From positions 23,633,936-23,697,935 of the forward strand of contig CM034233.1 in assembly GCA_019916065.1 (NCBI GenBank): 64,000 bases of DNA. The letters are read 5' to 3'. The position numbers were made by a program, and so were the translations under genes. Shown one piece after another: positions 41,747 to 53,653 of the stretch. Below the pieces are notes generated by a model, which was not told the origin of the DNA, searched no databases, and saw nothing but the letters and a program-made list of their open reading frames with translations. Position 1 is the stretch's first letter, and the number at the start of each line of letters is the position of its first letter. This stretch comes from Vitellaria paradoxa. Its lineage: Eukaryota; Streptophyta; Magnoliopsida; Ericales; Sapotaceae.

Positions 41747-43941
41747 TCAACCGCAGGAAGACCGAAACAGCCTCGTGATTGCTGCAAATTTGTTCAAGGG
41801 CTTGGCGTACAGTTTAGCCATTTGCCATCTGGATATTTTCCCGGCAGTAGGAGATCTACAGGTGAGTGTTACCCTCTTCTCCAACACGCTCACCACCACG
41901 GACTCCGGCTCCCCTGAAAAGAATAGGAATATCAATATACTTGTGCATATATATATATATATATATGCATACACACACACACATGACAAACAAAGAACAA
42001 AATTGTCATCAGAAACCGAATATAACTCAGAAACTGCAATTACGTGACGAGGCACATTCAGCAATCCAACAACATCATGATCAATTAATGCTCAGTCCCA
42101 ATGAATGCGGTATCCAACGTAGTCAAAAGTTTCTGTGAGACTCTGAGAGTGTTTGTTTGATAAAAATTTAGTAAAAAAATGCAGTAAAAATATAAAAATT
42201 TGATATAAAAATGATATGTGATAAAATTTAATTGGAAGAAAGTTTAAAAAGTTAATAAAAATTGGTGAATTTTAGTTGATTTTGGCCAACCAAACACCAC
42301 CTCTACGAAACGCATGGTTGTGCTCCCCCACCCTTCCCCAGCAACACACCCGCCAAAAAATAATAAATAAATAAATAAATAAAAGTGACAGTTGTAAGAA
42401 AGGATTAAAAATTATTAAAAAAAAGAGTGATAAAACACTGTTTCTCTATTTAGTAATTAGATGTATCCAAAAAATTTACTGCAAAATTACATGTCATGAT
42501 TTCTCAGCTTGGATAATTCCAGCTGTAAGAAAAGAGAATCATTGGAATTTAAAGCAGCTCTAGGAAAAGGGAATCATTCCTAAGAGAATCATTGGAATTT
42601 AAAGCAGCTCTAAGAAAAGAGAATGATTGGAATTTAAAGCAGCATGATGATCTTTTTTCACCCGTGAAACTGAGAAAGCGTAGTCCTTCGAACAAGTTGA
42701 TTTCTGAAAATCTTGACATGGACTGTTCACTATGAATTCCACCTCAATTTGAAGACCACAAATTTGTTAGACGATCCAAACAGTTCAAGGTCAGCTCTTG
42801 TTTTACTCGATAAAAGCTTAAATATGTGCGAGTTAATCGAGCTAATTGAGTTCAGTCGAAAACTTAACAAGTCAAGATTGAACATATTTTCAAGTTCAGT
42901 GGGGCTTTCAAATCAAACTTGAACAACCTACGTCTGGGTTCGCGGCTTGTTTGCGGCCCTAACCGCAAAATTTGGCCCTGTTTGGTCACACCAAATTTCA
43001 CTAAAACTCACCAACTTTAACTAATTTTTGTACTTTCTTTCAATTAAAAATTTTCATCTATCACCTTTATGTCACATTTTTTCACTTTTTTTATACTTTT
43101 ACTTTCACTTTTTGTCTACCAAACACCCTTTTATTAATCTCTGAAAATGTCTCATTGCCAAAGATACCCCCAAAAAAAGGAAAAGAAAAGAAAAAAATGT
43201 AACCCTATCTAACTCTTTATGCAGAAAGATGAAAGAGTGGCTTTACTGCTTTGAAAGAAAAGTTAATTTGCAAATTTGACAGCTCTAAGAAAGTACTTCC
43301 AAAAGCTCAAAATGATAGAAAAGGGAATCCAATGTAATGATCCAATGCCGAGCAAGAAGAATCTAACGCTGAATTAAGCGAAAGAAAAGAGTCTTACGGT
43401 ATGGGTATGAAAGCCTTTAATTTACTGTGGAAAGGACAAAGGAGGATTTATGTGGACCCCACAACTGTAGATATACCACAACGGTCACTAGATGCAATGG
43501 TTCACAAAACTTTATTACAACCAAAATAGTAGAAAAATCCACGAATTGCAATGAGGAAAAACTCACCATTCATCCTGGAAATTATGTCAGCAACCCTTTT
43601 CTGACAATCCGCGCATTGAAAATCTGCCAAAAGAACAACCTCGTGGACCTGCAATCAACAGAAACAGAAACCAAACACAACAAGAAAGCAATATAATAGT
43701 CCCAGAAGTTCATGACAGAGAATCACACAGGGTAAAAAGAACATACATTCACACATCAGAACCAAACACCCCACTTTACAGAGAGAGGGGGGAAACAAGT
43801 TATAACAGAGAAAGAACTAACCAGAGGCAGAGTTAAGGATTCGACAGAAGCAAGGGTGGTTCGAGGGAGGAGCAAGGTCTTTGACTTCTCGATTCCAATT
43901 GTACTGCTTTCTTCTTCCTTGGTTGGACCAGCAGTAGCCAT
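41747..43941 (-). CDS. HMA-domain protein, 3 exons, 122 aa
   Basis: Exons: 43941-43822, 43648-43567 and 41913-41747, GT-AG, 369 nt in frame. Residues 1-40 are a Ser/Thr-rich leader (MATAGPTKEEESSTIG...). Exon 2 opens the HMA fold with VHEVVLLADFQCADCQKRV, where CADC (residues 52-55) is the CxxC metal site. ADIISRMNG and SVVVSVLEKRVTLTC complete the beta strands. The tail reads NKFAAITRLFRSSCG. The length suits a single-domain plant metallochaperone-like protein. The ATG at 43941 is the first in frame. Intron 2 (41914-43566) contains two family C MITEs. A long GA tract lies about 90 bp upstream of the start. The neighbour at 39582-40235 is also an HMA protein on the same strand but too different to be a recent duplicate. 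Confidence 0.87.
42144..42300. mobile_element. Family C MITE in HMA intron 2, 157 bp
   Basis: The left end TGAGAGTGTTTGTTTG pairs with the reverse-complemented right end GTGGTGTTTGGTTGGCC. CTC flanks both sides (42141-42143 and 42301-42303). The interior shares AATTTAATTGGAAGAAAG and ATTGGTGAATTTTAG with the copy at 15035. Confidence 0.75.
42526..42650. repeat. Three copies of a 23-bp motif
   Basis: GAAT(C/G)ATTGGAATTTAAAG, followed by CAGC, occurs at 42536, 42586 and 42621, with AAGAAAAGA-type spacers. It lies in HMA intron 2 between the two MITEs. Confidence 0.85.
42974..43128. mobile_element. Family C MITE in HMA intron 2, 155 bp
   Basis: The left end GGCCCTGTTTGGTCAC pairs with the reverse-complemented right end GGGTGTTTGGTAGAC. 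TTT flanks both sides (42971-42973 and 43129-43131). The interior is the reverse complement of the other family C bodies, with CACCAACTTTAACTAATTTT and CTTTCAATTAAAAATTTT. It is the second family C insertion in one intron. Confidence 0.75.
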
Positions 43942-44027
43942 GGCGTTTCTCTGCAACTATGCTGGACCAGTACTCTTCATATAGGGCAAAAAAGTCACCA
44001 GACCTATCTCACCTTGCAGAGAAGGCA

Positions 44028-44031
<4 letters not shown>

Positions 44032-44070
<39 letters not shown>
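44032..44070. repeat. (GA)n tract upstream of the 122-aa HMA gene
   Basis: About 39 bases of uninterrupted AG repeat on the plus strand, i.e. CT on the coding strand, about 90 bp before the ATG at 43941. Probably in the 5' UTR or core promoter. Plant BBR/BPC factors bind GA/CT repeats, so a regulatory role is possible but not shown. Confidence 0.85.
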
Positions 44071-44074
<4 letters not shown>

Positions 44075-44199
44075 TGATGAAAATGATCTACAAACGACAG
44101 CTGTTAAACTGATGGAGCAACCCCATCCTTTTGGGATGGTTCATCTGTGGGAGAACAATTGAGGAGATGAGAGATATGACACATTGACAAGTTAAACCA

Positions 44200-45230
44200 G
44201 CACTAAAAGTAAAGTGGAAAAGGTCCTATGTCTCATACTCTCAGTTGACAAAGATGCCTCCTTCACTCAGGCAGGCCCCACCTTCTACTGTTCCTATACA
44301 TTTCAAGTGGATGAATTATTGTGTGAGGGTTGCTTAGAAGACCAACACACGCACTGTCCAATTTAAATTGGTTCCAATTAACCAATCAAGTCACGTTAAA
44401 CCGACCGTAAACCAACCATTTAATGCTTCAGCCTCAGGCTTGGCTCTGCTCAAACCTTGTTTTAAAGGTTACACATATGTTTCAAAATTAGTTGTTTGAA
44501 ATAATAAACCAAAACTAATTTGAATGAGAGAGACAATCACAAGGAAACAAAAGAAATTTTTCACCAGTACAATGTGGCGGCGTTGGTCCTCCAACCTTGT
44601 TTTAAGTGATGGGAGGGACGAAGGAAAAAAAATGATTGGAAGTGATAGAAACTCAAATCCATTGATTCCAACACAAATACCAGAAAAATAAAAATAAAAA
44701 ATAAAAAATAAAAAGTCTTAAATACGTTGATTCACTAAGAATACCACCCAAGGTTAAGATGCCGTTTGGAGCATCAGTTCGAAAAATTCTAAAAAATTTC
44801 AGAATTTTCAACTTTTTTAAACTCAAAAAAATTCTAATTTTTTTAAAAAAGTTTATCAAAATCCGTTGGAACAAACTAAAATGGCGAGTTCCAACGGATT
44901 TTGCCAGATTTATTTAAAAGCCGGACTGACATTTGTATCAAAAAATTTCACAAAACTCTAAAAATTTTTAAGATTCTCCACTAAAATTTTGTCACGTGTC
45001 ACTTCATATAATTTTTAACAACTTTATATTAAATCAAACACAAACATCCAACTATCATTTCAGAATAACTTTTTACACTCTATACTCTAAAAAAATTTCA
45101 CATTTTTTTTTGGAGCTCTAGACGGCCCCTAAATATAGCATAGTGAAAACTCTTAATATTATTTAAATCCTCAAAATCCTAGTATCCTAATAGTATTGAG
45201 GATTCTAATAAAGAAGATAAGAAAACTATA
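44200..45230. other. Intergenic stretch, no gene seen
   Basis: AT-rich sequence. The part at 44755-45130 has GTTTGGAGCATCAG near its left edge and AGCTCTAGACGGCCCC near its right, with many complementary AAAAATTTCA/TGAAATTTTT phrases. It may be another decayed small transposon, but no target duplication was seen. Confidence 0.35.
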
Positions 45231-45232
45231 TA

Positions 45233-45697
45233 ATTTGGATATCCATGTTTCAATGTAAATTTTTATTTTTTTTTTGAAATTTTAAAAATATTTTCCTGAA
45301 ATGAGTAAAATTATTTTCCATAAACCGTTTTATGCTGAAACAAAGAAAGCCTAAAAAGTAAATAAATAAATAAGAAAAGAAAATTTGCCAAACATACAAC
45401 AGTGAACTTTTAACTGTTAGAGAATAAATAAATAAATCAAAGTAGGAAAAGAAACTCTTGCTTGTTATTTAGACATTAAAATTTGGATACCCATGTTTCA
45501 ATGTAAAATATAATTTTTTTTTTTTGGAATTTTTAAATATTTTCCTGAAATGAGTAAAATTATTTTCCATAAACCGTTTTATGCTGAAAGAAAGAAAGCC
45601 TAGAAAGTGAATAAATAAATAAGAAAAGCAAATTTGTAACTGTTAGAAAATAAATAAATCAAAATAGGAAAAGAAACTCCTTGTTATTTAGACATTA
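45233..45697. repeat. Tandem duplication with 248-bp period
   Basis: Copy 1 begins at 45233 (ATTTGGATATCCATGTTTCA) and copy 2 at 45481 (ATTTGGATACCCATGTTTCA). The block CTGAAATGAGTAAAATTATT and the next 30 bases are identical in both. Copy 2 has lost about 30 bases near 45630. High identity suggests a fairly recent event. Confidence 0.92.
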
Positions 45698-45699
45698 CT

Positions 45700-46974
45700 T
45701 TCAGCATGCATCAATAAGGTAGGCAAGTGGAGTAATCAAGTTACAGGGAAACAAAAAGAACTTACCTGGAAACTCCCCCCCCCCTGGGCACCTACATCCT
45801 CAACAAGAACATGTCAAACAAGCTAAGGTCTGTTTGGCAAAATAATTAGTAACTGAACTACCAGCTATTAACTTTTTAATTTTTTTAAAATGATTAAATT
45901 TATTTATTACTAAAATATCAAAAAATATCAAATTAACCGAAAATTAAAAAATCTATTACTAAAAAACTAATTTTTTTTTTCTTTCCAAACACAAAAATAA
46001 CTAACATTTTAATAGCTATCTATTAGTTAACTACAAAAAAGTTGACTTTTTGGCAGAGCTTGAAAAGGTGAAAAGGCTTAATTTATTAATGAATCGCAAC
46101 TGAGTGCTTTTTTTTTTTTATAATTTTTTTTTTCAATTGCAATAAACATGTCTTTTTGTCAAACCCACTGAACGAAATGGAATGGAATCCAGTTAAAATC
46201 CAGCACATAGTCGGCCATCAAATTGATATTATCAGATCAATCCAACACGGCAGCATACGCGTATGAAATAATCTAACTCAATATAATCTTTACTCTAACT
46301 TCAGCACGCTCATTATATTATTCTTGATGCAGACTAAACGTTTAAAATTTAGCTTGCCCCAGCATCAGGGACAAGCCACAATGAAATGAAATAAAAAATG
46401 CAGGAATCTAAAGCAGGGGGTCCAGCAACGACAAATTATTAATCTGAAATGACAATTCGAAATTGAGCAGTCCAATCTCATTCTAGCATTTAGAAGTTTC
46501 CACATACTTGACCCATGCGAAGAATAAACCATTATCCCAATTGTTCACTCACAGAAATTCAGCAGCAGCAAAGCTAGCAGTGGATTACAACCCACCTCAC
46601 AAATGTAAGAATGAAATGTATTCAAGAAAAGTTCAAGCAAATTATATGTAAGAACAGACTACAGTGAACAGCAGTTAAGATGAAAACATGGAATAGATAC
46701 AGGAGGAAAACAAGCTCCAAAATGTTACTATACTGCAATCAAAACTGCTGAACCTGATTTGCAGGGCTGATTGCCCCTCAGGATCTAAGTTACATATTGA
46801 TACAGAGAGGGGGAAAAGGAATTCTTCCTTCCAAGCATTGACATCTGTTAGCCACTAAATCCTGACCTAAAGCCGCATCAATAGATGCAACAATATGCAT
46901 GTACATCTGAAAACAACAAATCATATAAATAAGGATGCTAATGCTAAGTGATCATACTCCAAATGAGATAACCA
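45700..46974. other. 3' flank of the BAH-Agenet gene
   Basis: No coding exon was recognised. The last few hundred bases before 46974 are less AT-rich and are probably the 3' UTR of the minus-strand gene. A poly-C run is at about 45777-45784. Confidence 0.45.
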
Positions 46975-49900
46975 TCATCTAGACATAACCAAGCTTGTTA
47001 GAGGAGTAACAACAGAGGAACTGAAAGGACAATCCCCAATGGACTTGCAATTGTCATGATCTACTTGCAGGGATCGAGGAAAGAATAAACTATCAAAGGT
47101 TTGTGTTCCCACTTCATCTGGATTGCCATTGCATTTATCACCGACAGAGTGGAGCTTTCGAACAGAGATTCCACGTCTTCTCTTTTTTGAAGACTTCCAC
47201 TTCAATTGAGAAAACAATGCATCTTTGGAAAGATCACGGACAAAGCCAAACTCCTTTAGCTTGTCGGACAGAGAGGTTGTCTGTAATTTTCTACATTCAC
47301 CTTCATCCTCTACCAACAACGTTTCTTTATGGACATCACCAGTAAGTCTCTTACCACATATGGAAGCATTTTCCGGGTTGCCCTCACTAGTATTAGCCAT
47401 AACTTGCTTAGTCTGAAGGTCAGATAATATTGAGGCCACAAGATCTGGTCTTTCCTTAACACATTGCCAGCCATTTCCAACCCATTCTTCAGAAAGCCTT
47501 AAATCAGTAAGAGCAAAGGTGGATTCCTGCTTCTCTCCTGCAAGAGTAGCCAATAAGTCAAGTTGCTAATTAGTATCAATCCAGTTTTTTCAAAGTTGAC
47601 AATTTTGTAGTCAGCAGTGTAATGGTTTTGATTCTGAACATCATTGCATACCTGGGAAATAAACACGAACTTTATCCTCTGTTTCTTTCTGAAGTACAAT
47701 TGTCTCCCACCATCCATCATGCCACCAAACATCCACAACTGTCCCAACCTTAACAATCAATGGAACTTTGTCCTTGTTGGATGGTGGGGACGGCCTAACA
47801 GTTGTCCTTCCGCAGATCCGGATTCCCAACTGATCAGGAACCGCGATCTTCGATGCTAAAACCCATTCCTACGAGCAACAAACCAAGGAAATGTTAAGAA
47901 ATAAATTAAAACAAACAAAAAATTGTAAAAAAAAAAAAGAAAAAATGAATTTTCAGACAAAGAAGACGGTGTCTTTCAAAAGGCACCATTTTTCATCTTT
48001 GACCATTAAAATGCAGATAGAATTAAGAATCTAATGATTACTAGTATAGTCACCTCTAGATTGCTAGCTTCGTCAACAGCATCCTTAATATCTTGATACC
48101 GCACCTTGACCCTATCTTTGTTCCTCTTGATGACAAGGGCTCTAAACCAACATCCTCTGAGGCCACTATCCTGTGAGAGGACTTCAATTTGAGATCCCAA
48201 AGCTAAATGCTGTAAAGGCTTTTGAATGTCAGCCTGCTTTACAGAATTACATGCAGCAGCAAAGTCTTCCCTTCTACTGCCAATTTCAGTCCCACTTTTG
48301 GAGCCAACCAAACTGTCATCTAATTCATGCATGTCCAAATATGCACTGAAAGAATCTTTTTTATTACCAGAATGCAAGTTCAGGTCACTGTCTTTGAGCC
48401 GCCGTAGTCTCTTCTTTGGTCTTATCCCAACTCCATCACTATGATTTCTTCCGACCTCCAATTCATCCTTTGATGGCAAAGACTTAAAAGAATCTTTTGA
48501 AGGGGAAGGGCTACATGTATATCTGAGTATTTCCTGCCTCCAGTAACCTTTAATTTGAGTAATATCGAAAGGCTTGATATCATCATTGTCAAACTGTCTG
48601 TGGCACATGAATGGCTCCAACTGAGTGTGTTTAGCCCCAGTTAAAAATCTCTCGTAATGTTGAGGAGAAAGGACAGTTGCCAATCCATCTATGCATTCAA
48701 TGCTGAGATCTTGAAGACAAAGAGAAAAGAAAATCTCTCTGTCATTATAATTGTGAGGCAAAACAATACCAACCTCATCAATTTTGTGAAACCATCGTAC
48801 CACAACCATTTTGTTGGCTTTAGAGTCCTCATACATGTCATCTAAGTAAGCAACCAATCGTTTGTGTTCTTCAGCCAAAACATATACAAAGTCGTTAACC
48901 TGGAAAAAAAAATAAAGCAAAATGCAGGAAATTAGTTAAAGAACAAATACAATGGAACTGAAAAAGTAACTTCAAAATATGAGAACGAATACGGAAAAAT
49001 GCCCAAGAACAAAAAATACACCACAAAAGTATGCTTTTGAAAACTTACAGAGATCTTAACACCATTTCTACGAAATGACTTATAATGCCTCCGTCTTTTC
49101 CTGCAAGTCCAGGGAGAACCTAACCATACAAAATCTGTGGTATGGTGGCTGAGCCTCCTTAGCTGAAGGTCCTGAAAAGAATGAAGGAATGAGCATGAAA
49201 CTAGAGCATTTCCCTGCCAGATGTAATATAAAGTGATCTCAAAAGGCACACAAAAGTTTCAACCAATTAGTTTCTCATTCATACCGCTAGAGCTTCTACA
49301 CTCAACTTGCAAGCATCTTTGCCGTCCAAGGAACCACAAACAGGTTTGGGCGACTGATGAGGAACTGCATCTGAATTCAAAAATATGAACTGTTAGTATC
49401 TTATAAAAAGGTATTTACAAGCAAGCAAGAATATTATATCAAAATAAGTAACTGTCTAAAGATCGAGTAAACAAATGCTACAAATTAATATCTCCATGTT
49501 ACAAATAGAACCAGAAGTTAACTGTAAAAGAGCTCAAAAGAAGAAACCTCATTGAGAACAACACACCTGGAGTTATCATGGGATATAAGAAAAAACACCA
49601 TATGACCAAAAAATAAAAATAAAAATAAAATTAAAATTTGCTATGGAAAGACTTTGTAAATCTTGACCTAGATCAATGGCACAGGAATTCCAAAGCTCTC
49701 AACCAGCTTGAAACTGATTTAAGATTCCTGCCACCCAGATCGCAGTCAGTTTTCCGTAACACTAAGGCCGAAAGTATCGATTTGATGATAGGGAAGGGGG
49801 GGGGAAGCAACAGAATTAGAAAGAGGAAGTGAAAATAAGCCTCATGCCAACAGTAAGGGGCAAGAAATGCATACATATAAATGATAGTTGCAGCAATTCA

Positions 49901-52705
49901 TAGAAAGCAACACTTTTATTGTTGTCGAAGTCGGTGTACAATACAATACTAATTTATCCTTAAGCTCTACCTCTTAATTTCATTTATTCAATTAGGCCAA
50001 AAATCAAATTGGGTATATTTCTCTTATAAGTTAAGAAAAGGGAACAGAAGCGTGTAACCCTTTTAGCCAACATCCACCCCAACTCAAATTATTAAGATAT
50101 GTAACTATGAATTACATAATTCTTGGGGATCTTAAGAAAGAGGTCCACATTCAGGTTGAGTTTGACTATGAGATAAAAAGGGGGGAATTGGAACAGTCCA
50201 TAGGGCCTACAAATTCTGTGTTTGGTGCAGCAAAATTTTCCAGACTACAAGTCTGGTTGGAATGACATATCCCCCTTCTGAAGATTTATTTCCTGCCAAG
50301 GTACAACAGTCCAAACTTATCTCTTGTTGTCAAATCAAATCACTGAAGTCTCATCCCATTCTAGATCCCATAAACCAAACACCAAAAATAAAATTCCACA
50401 CAAAATTAACACCATGCTATATACAATCCCATACAACATCCACGGTATTTATTACTTTATCCCCCATCATCCTATCCCCTACCCTCCTTCCCCCCCCCCC
50501 CCAAAAAAAAAATAAAAAATAAGCATCCTCAAATTAAAAAAAAAAAGGAAGCATTTCATGCACAAAATAAGCAGGCCACATTAGGAGAGCTTTAGCTTCT
50601 AGGTTCAGTATTGATTTGAGGCAACCGGGAAATAAATTTACCATATCAACATGTTGACTGGCATATCTCAAAGACAACAGCATAGAAGCCAGCAATTACG
50701 AATTTCATGATGAAAATTAAATACAAAAATATGTATTCATATCTCTCAATCTCATAACATCCAAAAATTAAAAACACAGATCAGTAGAGATTCTCAGTAA
50801 GATAAAAAAACAAATCAGTTCAGGAAAAACCCCTACAAACAATGGATGAATAAGGTGGTGGCAAGAGAGGGGATATGACCCCTCTCAAAATTCTGAAAGG
50901 GGAGGGGGAATCACTGGTATATTTTAGCTTGGAAATTCAGAAAGAAAACGTATATTTATACCAAGTGCCCCTCTCAAAATTATAATGCTGTCTTTCGAAT
51001 TTGGAAAGAAATCATAAATTCGTATTGAGTGCCACTTCTCAATATATATAATAAGATAATCATCATCCAAGTAATTTAATTACCAAAATAATTTACTTAA
51101 CAAAAATATTATTACCAAAATAAAATCAAATTTGTTGTAATTGGTTAAACTTGTTTATAAAAAAAAATCAATTTTGGTGGTATAAATTGTAGAATTTTGC
51201 TTATTTTAAAATTTTATTTTATTTTTGTTCATAAATTACTTTAATATAAAGCAATAATTTACATCCCAGGTATGGTTATATTTATTAGAAAGCAAAAATA
51301 ATATTTAAAAATGTAATAATCCTTTATAAACAAGTGTTATATAAAATTCACATGCAAATTTAAGTTATTAATTTTTTTATACTCATATTTCTTTGTAATA
51401 ACTAAACATCATAATAATTTCTTTTATTTGTTGGACGATCATATAATGATTTTTATGATCTTTAACAAGGGTAGTTTAATTGACTTTATAAACAAATTAA
51501 GAACTAGAAACTATTATTTTGTATTTTATTATGAGGCTGTAGCAACCTTTTTTAATTCATCGAATTATAAAATTTATTTTTAACTTAATATTCGCATGTA
51601 ATTTAATTTTAAAAATTTATTATTGCCTAATACCCTATTAAACCTGATTTATTTTTCCCCTCCTAACCAAATTCGAGGCTCAGTTCTTGAGTTCAAATAT
51701 CTGCAACCAGAAGCTGCTATGCCCCCCCGGGGGCCAAAAAAATAAAAATAAAAACAAAAATAAAGAATAAAAAGATCATGAAAGGTTAATTGTCACAAAA
51801 ACTCATGGTGAGGGCAAAATTTTATCTTTTGAAGTTGGGTGGGGAAAAAGTAAAATAAAATCAACGAGGTAAATTCGTAGGTTTTGTCACCCCTTCGTAT
51901 CTAGGCCATTTGATGGTACCCAGCGGTAATTCAGAAATCCCGCAGAGAAATAAAGGAGAAACAAGATGAAAGCTAAATTAATTCATCGAAAAAAACCTGT
52001 TATTTATCAATTTTATTATAAGATGAATACAAAAGTCCATTGTTTCAAATTTTGGTGGAAAAAAAAAAGAAGAAGAAGAAGAAAAGTGAAAGAAAATCAA
52101 CGAAGGGTGAATTTGTAGGTTTGCCCCTTCTCCCTTGGTAAGATTCTAGGTCATACGAGGGTACTCTGTGGAGTGCGGGTAGATCCAGAAAACAACCGGC
52201 GAAACCAAAGGGAAATAATATAAAAGCCGAGAAAATTCATCGAAAACAGCTTTTATAACACCACCTATCAATTTTTAAAATCGAAAAGCGAAATAACCCC
52301 AAAAAAAATGCATAGAGCACAAAATTACCAACTTGTAAAGGAGAAAAATCAACTCTCCCCATGGCCAAAACAACGCCTTTACACAAGAAGATATCACCAC
52401 GACAGGAAATGTACAGACTTGGTACCTGGGACGATGGAGTTGAGCCAATCAATTACTTCTCTTCGAGATCTCAGCGTCAAGAGCGAAGAAGAAGGTGAAA
52501 TCGAAAGGAGAGCCCGGTCCCGAATAGCGTAGTGATAGGACATGTGCCTCAAGCTCTTCTCTTTGCCCACAACGGCCAGATCTGACGTCCCGTCCCTGCG
52601 TTTCAGATAGTAGCGAACCTCTCTCCTCCCTTTGTCGCTGGACACGTACACCTCCTCCCAGCTCACGAACGCCGACGACGTCGTTGCCGCCGCCGACACC
52701 TCCAT
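46975..52705 (-). CDS. BAH plus Agenet (Tudor-like) domain chromatin protein, 6 exons, 704 aa
   Basis: Exons: 52705-52426, 49370-49285, 49171-49049, 48899-48054, 47868-47652 and 47537-46975, all GT-AG, 2115 nt in frame. Residues 1-93 begin [20 protein letters not shown] and hold basic and aromatic segments. A BAH domain spans about 150-285 ([15 protein letters not shown], then [14 protein letters not shown]). A basic stretch, PKKRLRRLK, fits a nuclear signal. Two Agenet repeats follow: about 398-450 ([20 protein letters not shown]) and 485-518 ([18 protein letters not shown]). The tail has SSKKRRR near residue 640. BAH and Agenet/Tudor modules read histone marks or link chromatin proteins in the nucleus; Arabidopsis has a small family with this order. 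The ATG is the first in frame after GC-rich leader sequence. Intron 1 is about 3 kb. No enzyme motif is seen. Confidence 0.93.
49371..52425 (-). other. 3-kb first intron of the BAH-Agenet gene
   Basis: The intron runs from a GTACCAAG donor to a TTTTTGAATTCAG acceptor. It is AT-rich, with a poly-C run near 50485 and a C/G block near 51723. The stretch at about 50220-50500 has phrases similar to those at 24230-24340, so a shared dispersed repeat may be present in both places. No coding exon was seen inside. Confidence 0.7.
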
Positions 52706-52831
52706 ATCCGTCGACGACTCTAGCCGCAGAAAATCCACAGACGTCCCCGAAACCTGACGAAAATCGACCTACAACGCCTGAAAATCGCCGAGATAGCAAC
52801 TCCTACTCTGTAACGAAGCTCTTCCCAACCC

Positions 52832-52979
52832 CTCTCTCTCTCTCTCTCTAGAATTTGATGCAGAGCTCTCGTGCTCGCAGCTTTCTCCCTCTTTAGAATT
52901 CGGAACGGAGGTTACAGGCAAGGTTTCGTAACGCCTCTCTCTCTCTCTCTCTCTCTCTCTGAGGACTCTCTCTCTCTCT
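52832..52979 (-). promoter_or_regulatory. CT-repeat tracts in the 5' leader of the BAH-Agenet gene
   Basis: Three pure CT tracts on the plus strand (about 52832-52849, 52935-52960, 52966-52979) read as GA on the coding strand. They lie about 130-275 bp before the ATG at 52705. Such tracts are frequent in plant leaders and may attract BBR/BPC-type factors, by inference. Confidence 0.6.
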
Positions 52980-53309
52980 TGCGAGCTCTCAATAATCATC
53001 CGTTAGCTGAAGAAGGAGGGATTTGAATGAGATTTCGAAGCATTATATATTAAAATGAAAAAACCAGCGGAAGGACCTAGGGTTACGATTTGGTTGAGAT
53101 CAACGGGTAAGATTGCGTCCGCGGAGATGACACGGAGGAAAGTGGCAGGAAATATCGCTGGTTTTGTGTCGCATTATTTGTTTCCGAAACTGTCCCCGGG
53201 AAGTCACGCATATAACGAGTTTGACATCGACCAGGCACGAGGGAACGAGTCCGAGAGTCGCAGAATAGTGCCCGTAATTGCCGGTGTAGATTCGACTCGC
53301 TCCCGGTGA

Positions 53310-53650
53310 ACGCCACCTCACAAAATGTGAGTTTTATTTTTTTTTGGGTAATATTTTTTCCTTTCCCTAAATCCAAATTGTTCATTCAGATATATTCTTG
53401 CCACTGTTTTAAGTAGAATTTTTATCCATAAATTTGTTTTTTTCTTTTCAGAGTATTTAGGAGACATTTGAGAGCCTAAATTTTAACAAAAATTATACAC
53501 TTCTTTTAAAATCTACAAATTTTTATTATTTTTTGCCATTGTTAACGTAACATACAAAAATCGTTCAAATGAATCATTCAATTATATTCAAACGAATTTT
53601 ATCAAAATTTTTAAATTTATTCTCTAAACACTAAAAAGTGACTAATATAT
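53310..53650. other. Intergenic, no gene seen
   Basis: Composition falls from balanced to AT-rich. Upstream flank of the BAH-Agenet gene. No motif could be assigned. Confidence 0.4.
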
Positions 53651-53653
53651 TAC

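Noticed and set aside
45777..45784. Poly-C run, and similar runs near 50485 and 51723
   Set aside because: Short homopolymers of this kind occur in several places and give no feature beyond possible sequencing error.
53055..53309. 84-codon plus-strand open frame upstream of the BAH-Agenet gene
   Set aside because: It lies in GC-richer promoter sequence, has no recognised domain and no splice partner, and runs opposite to the gene next to it.
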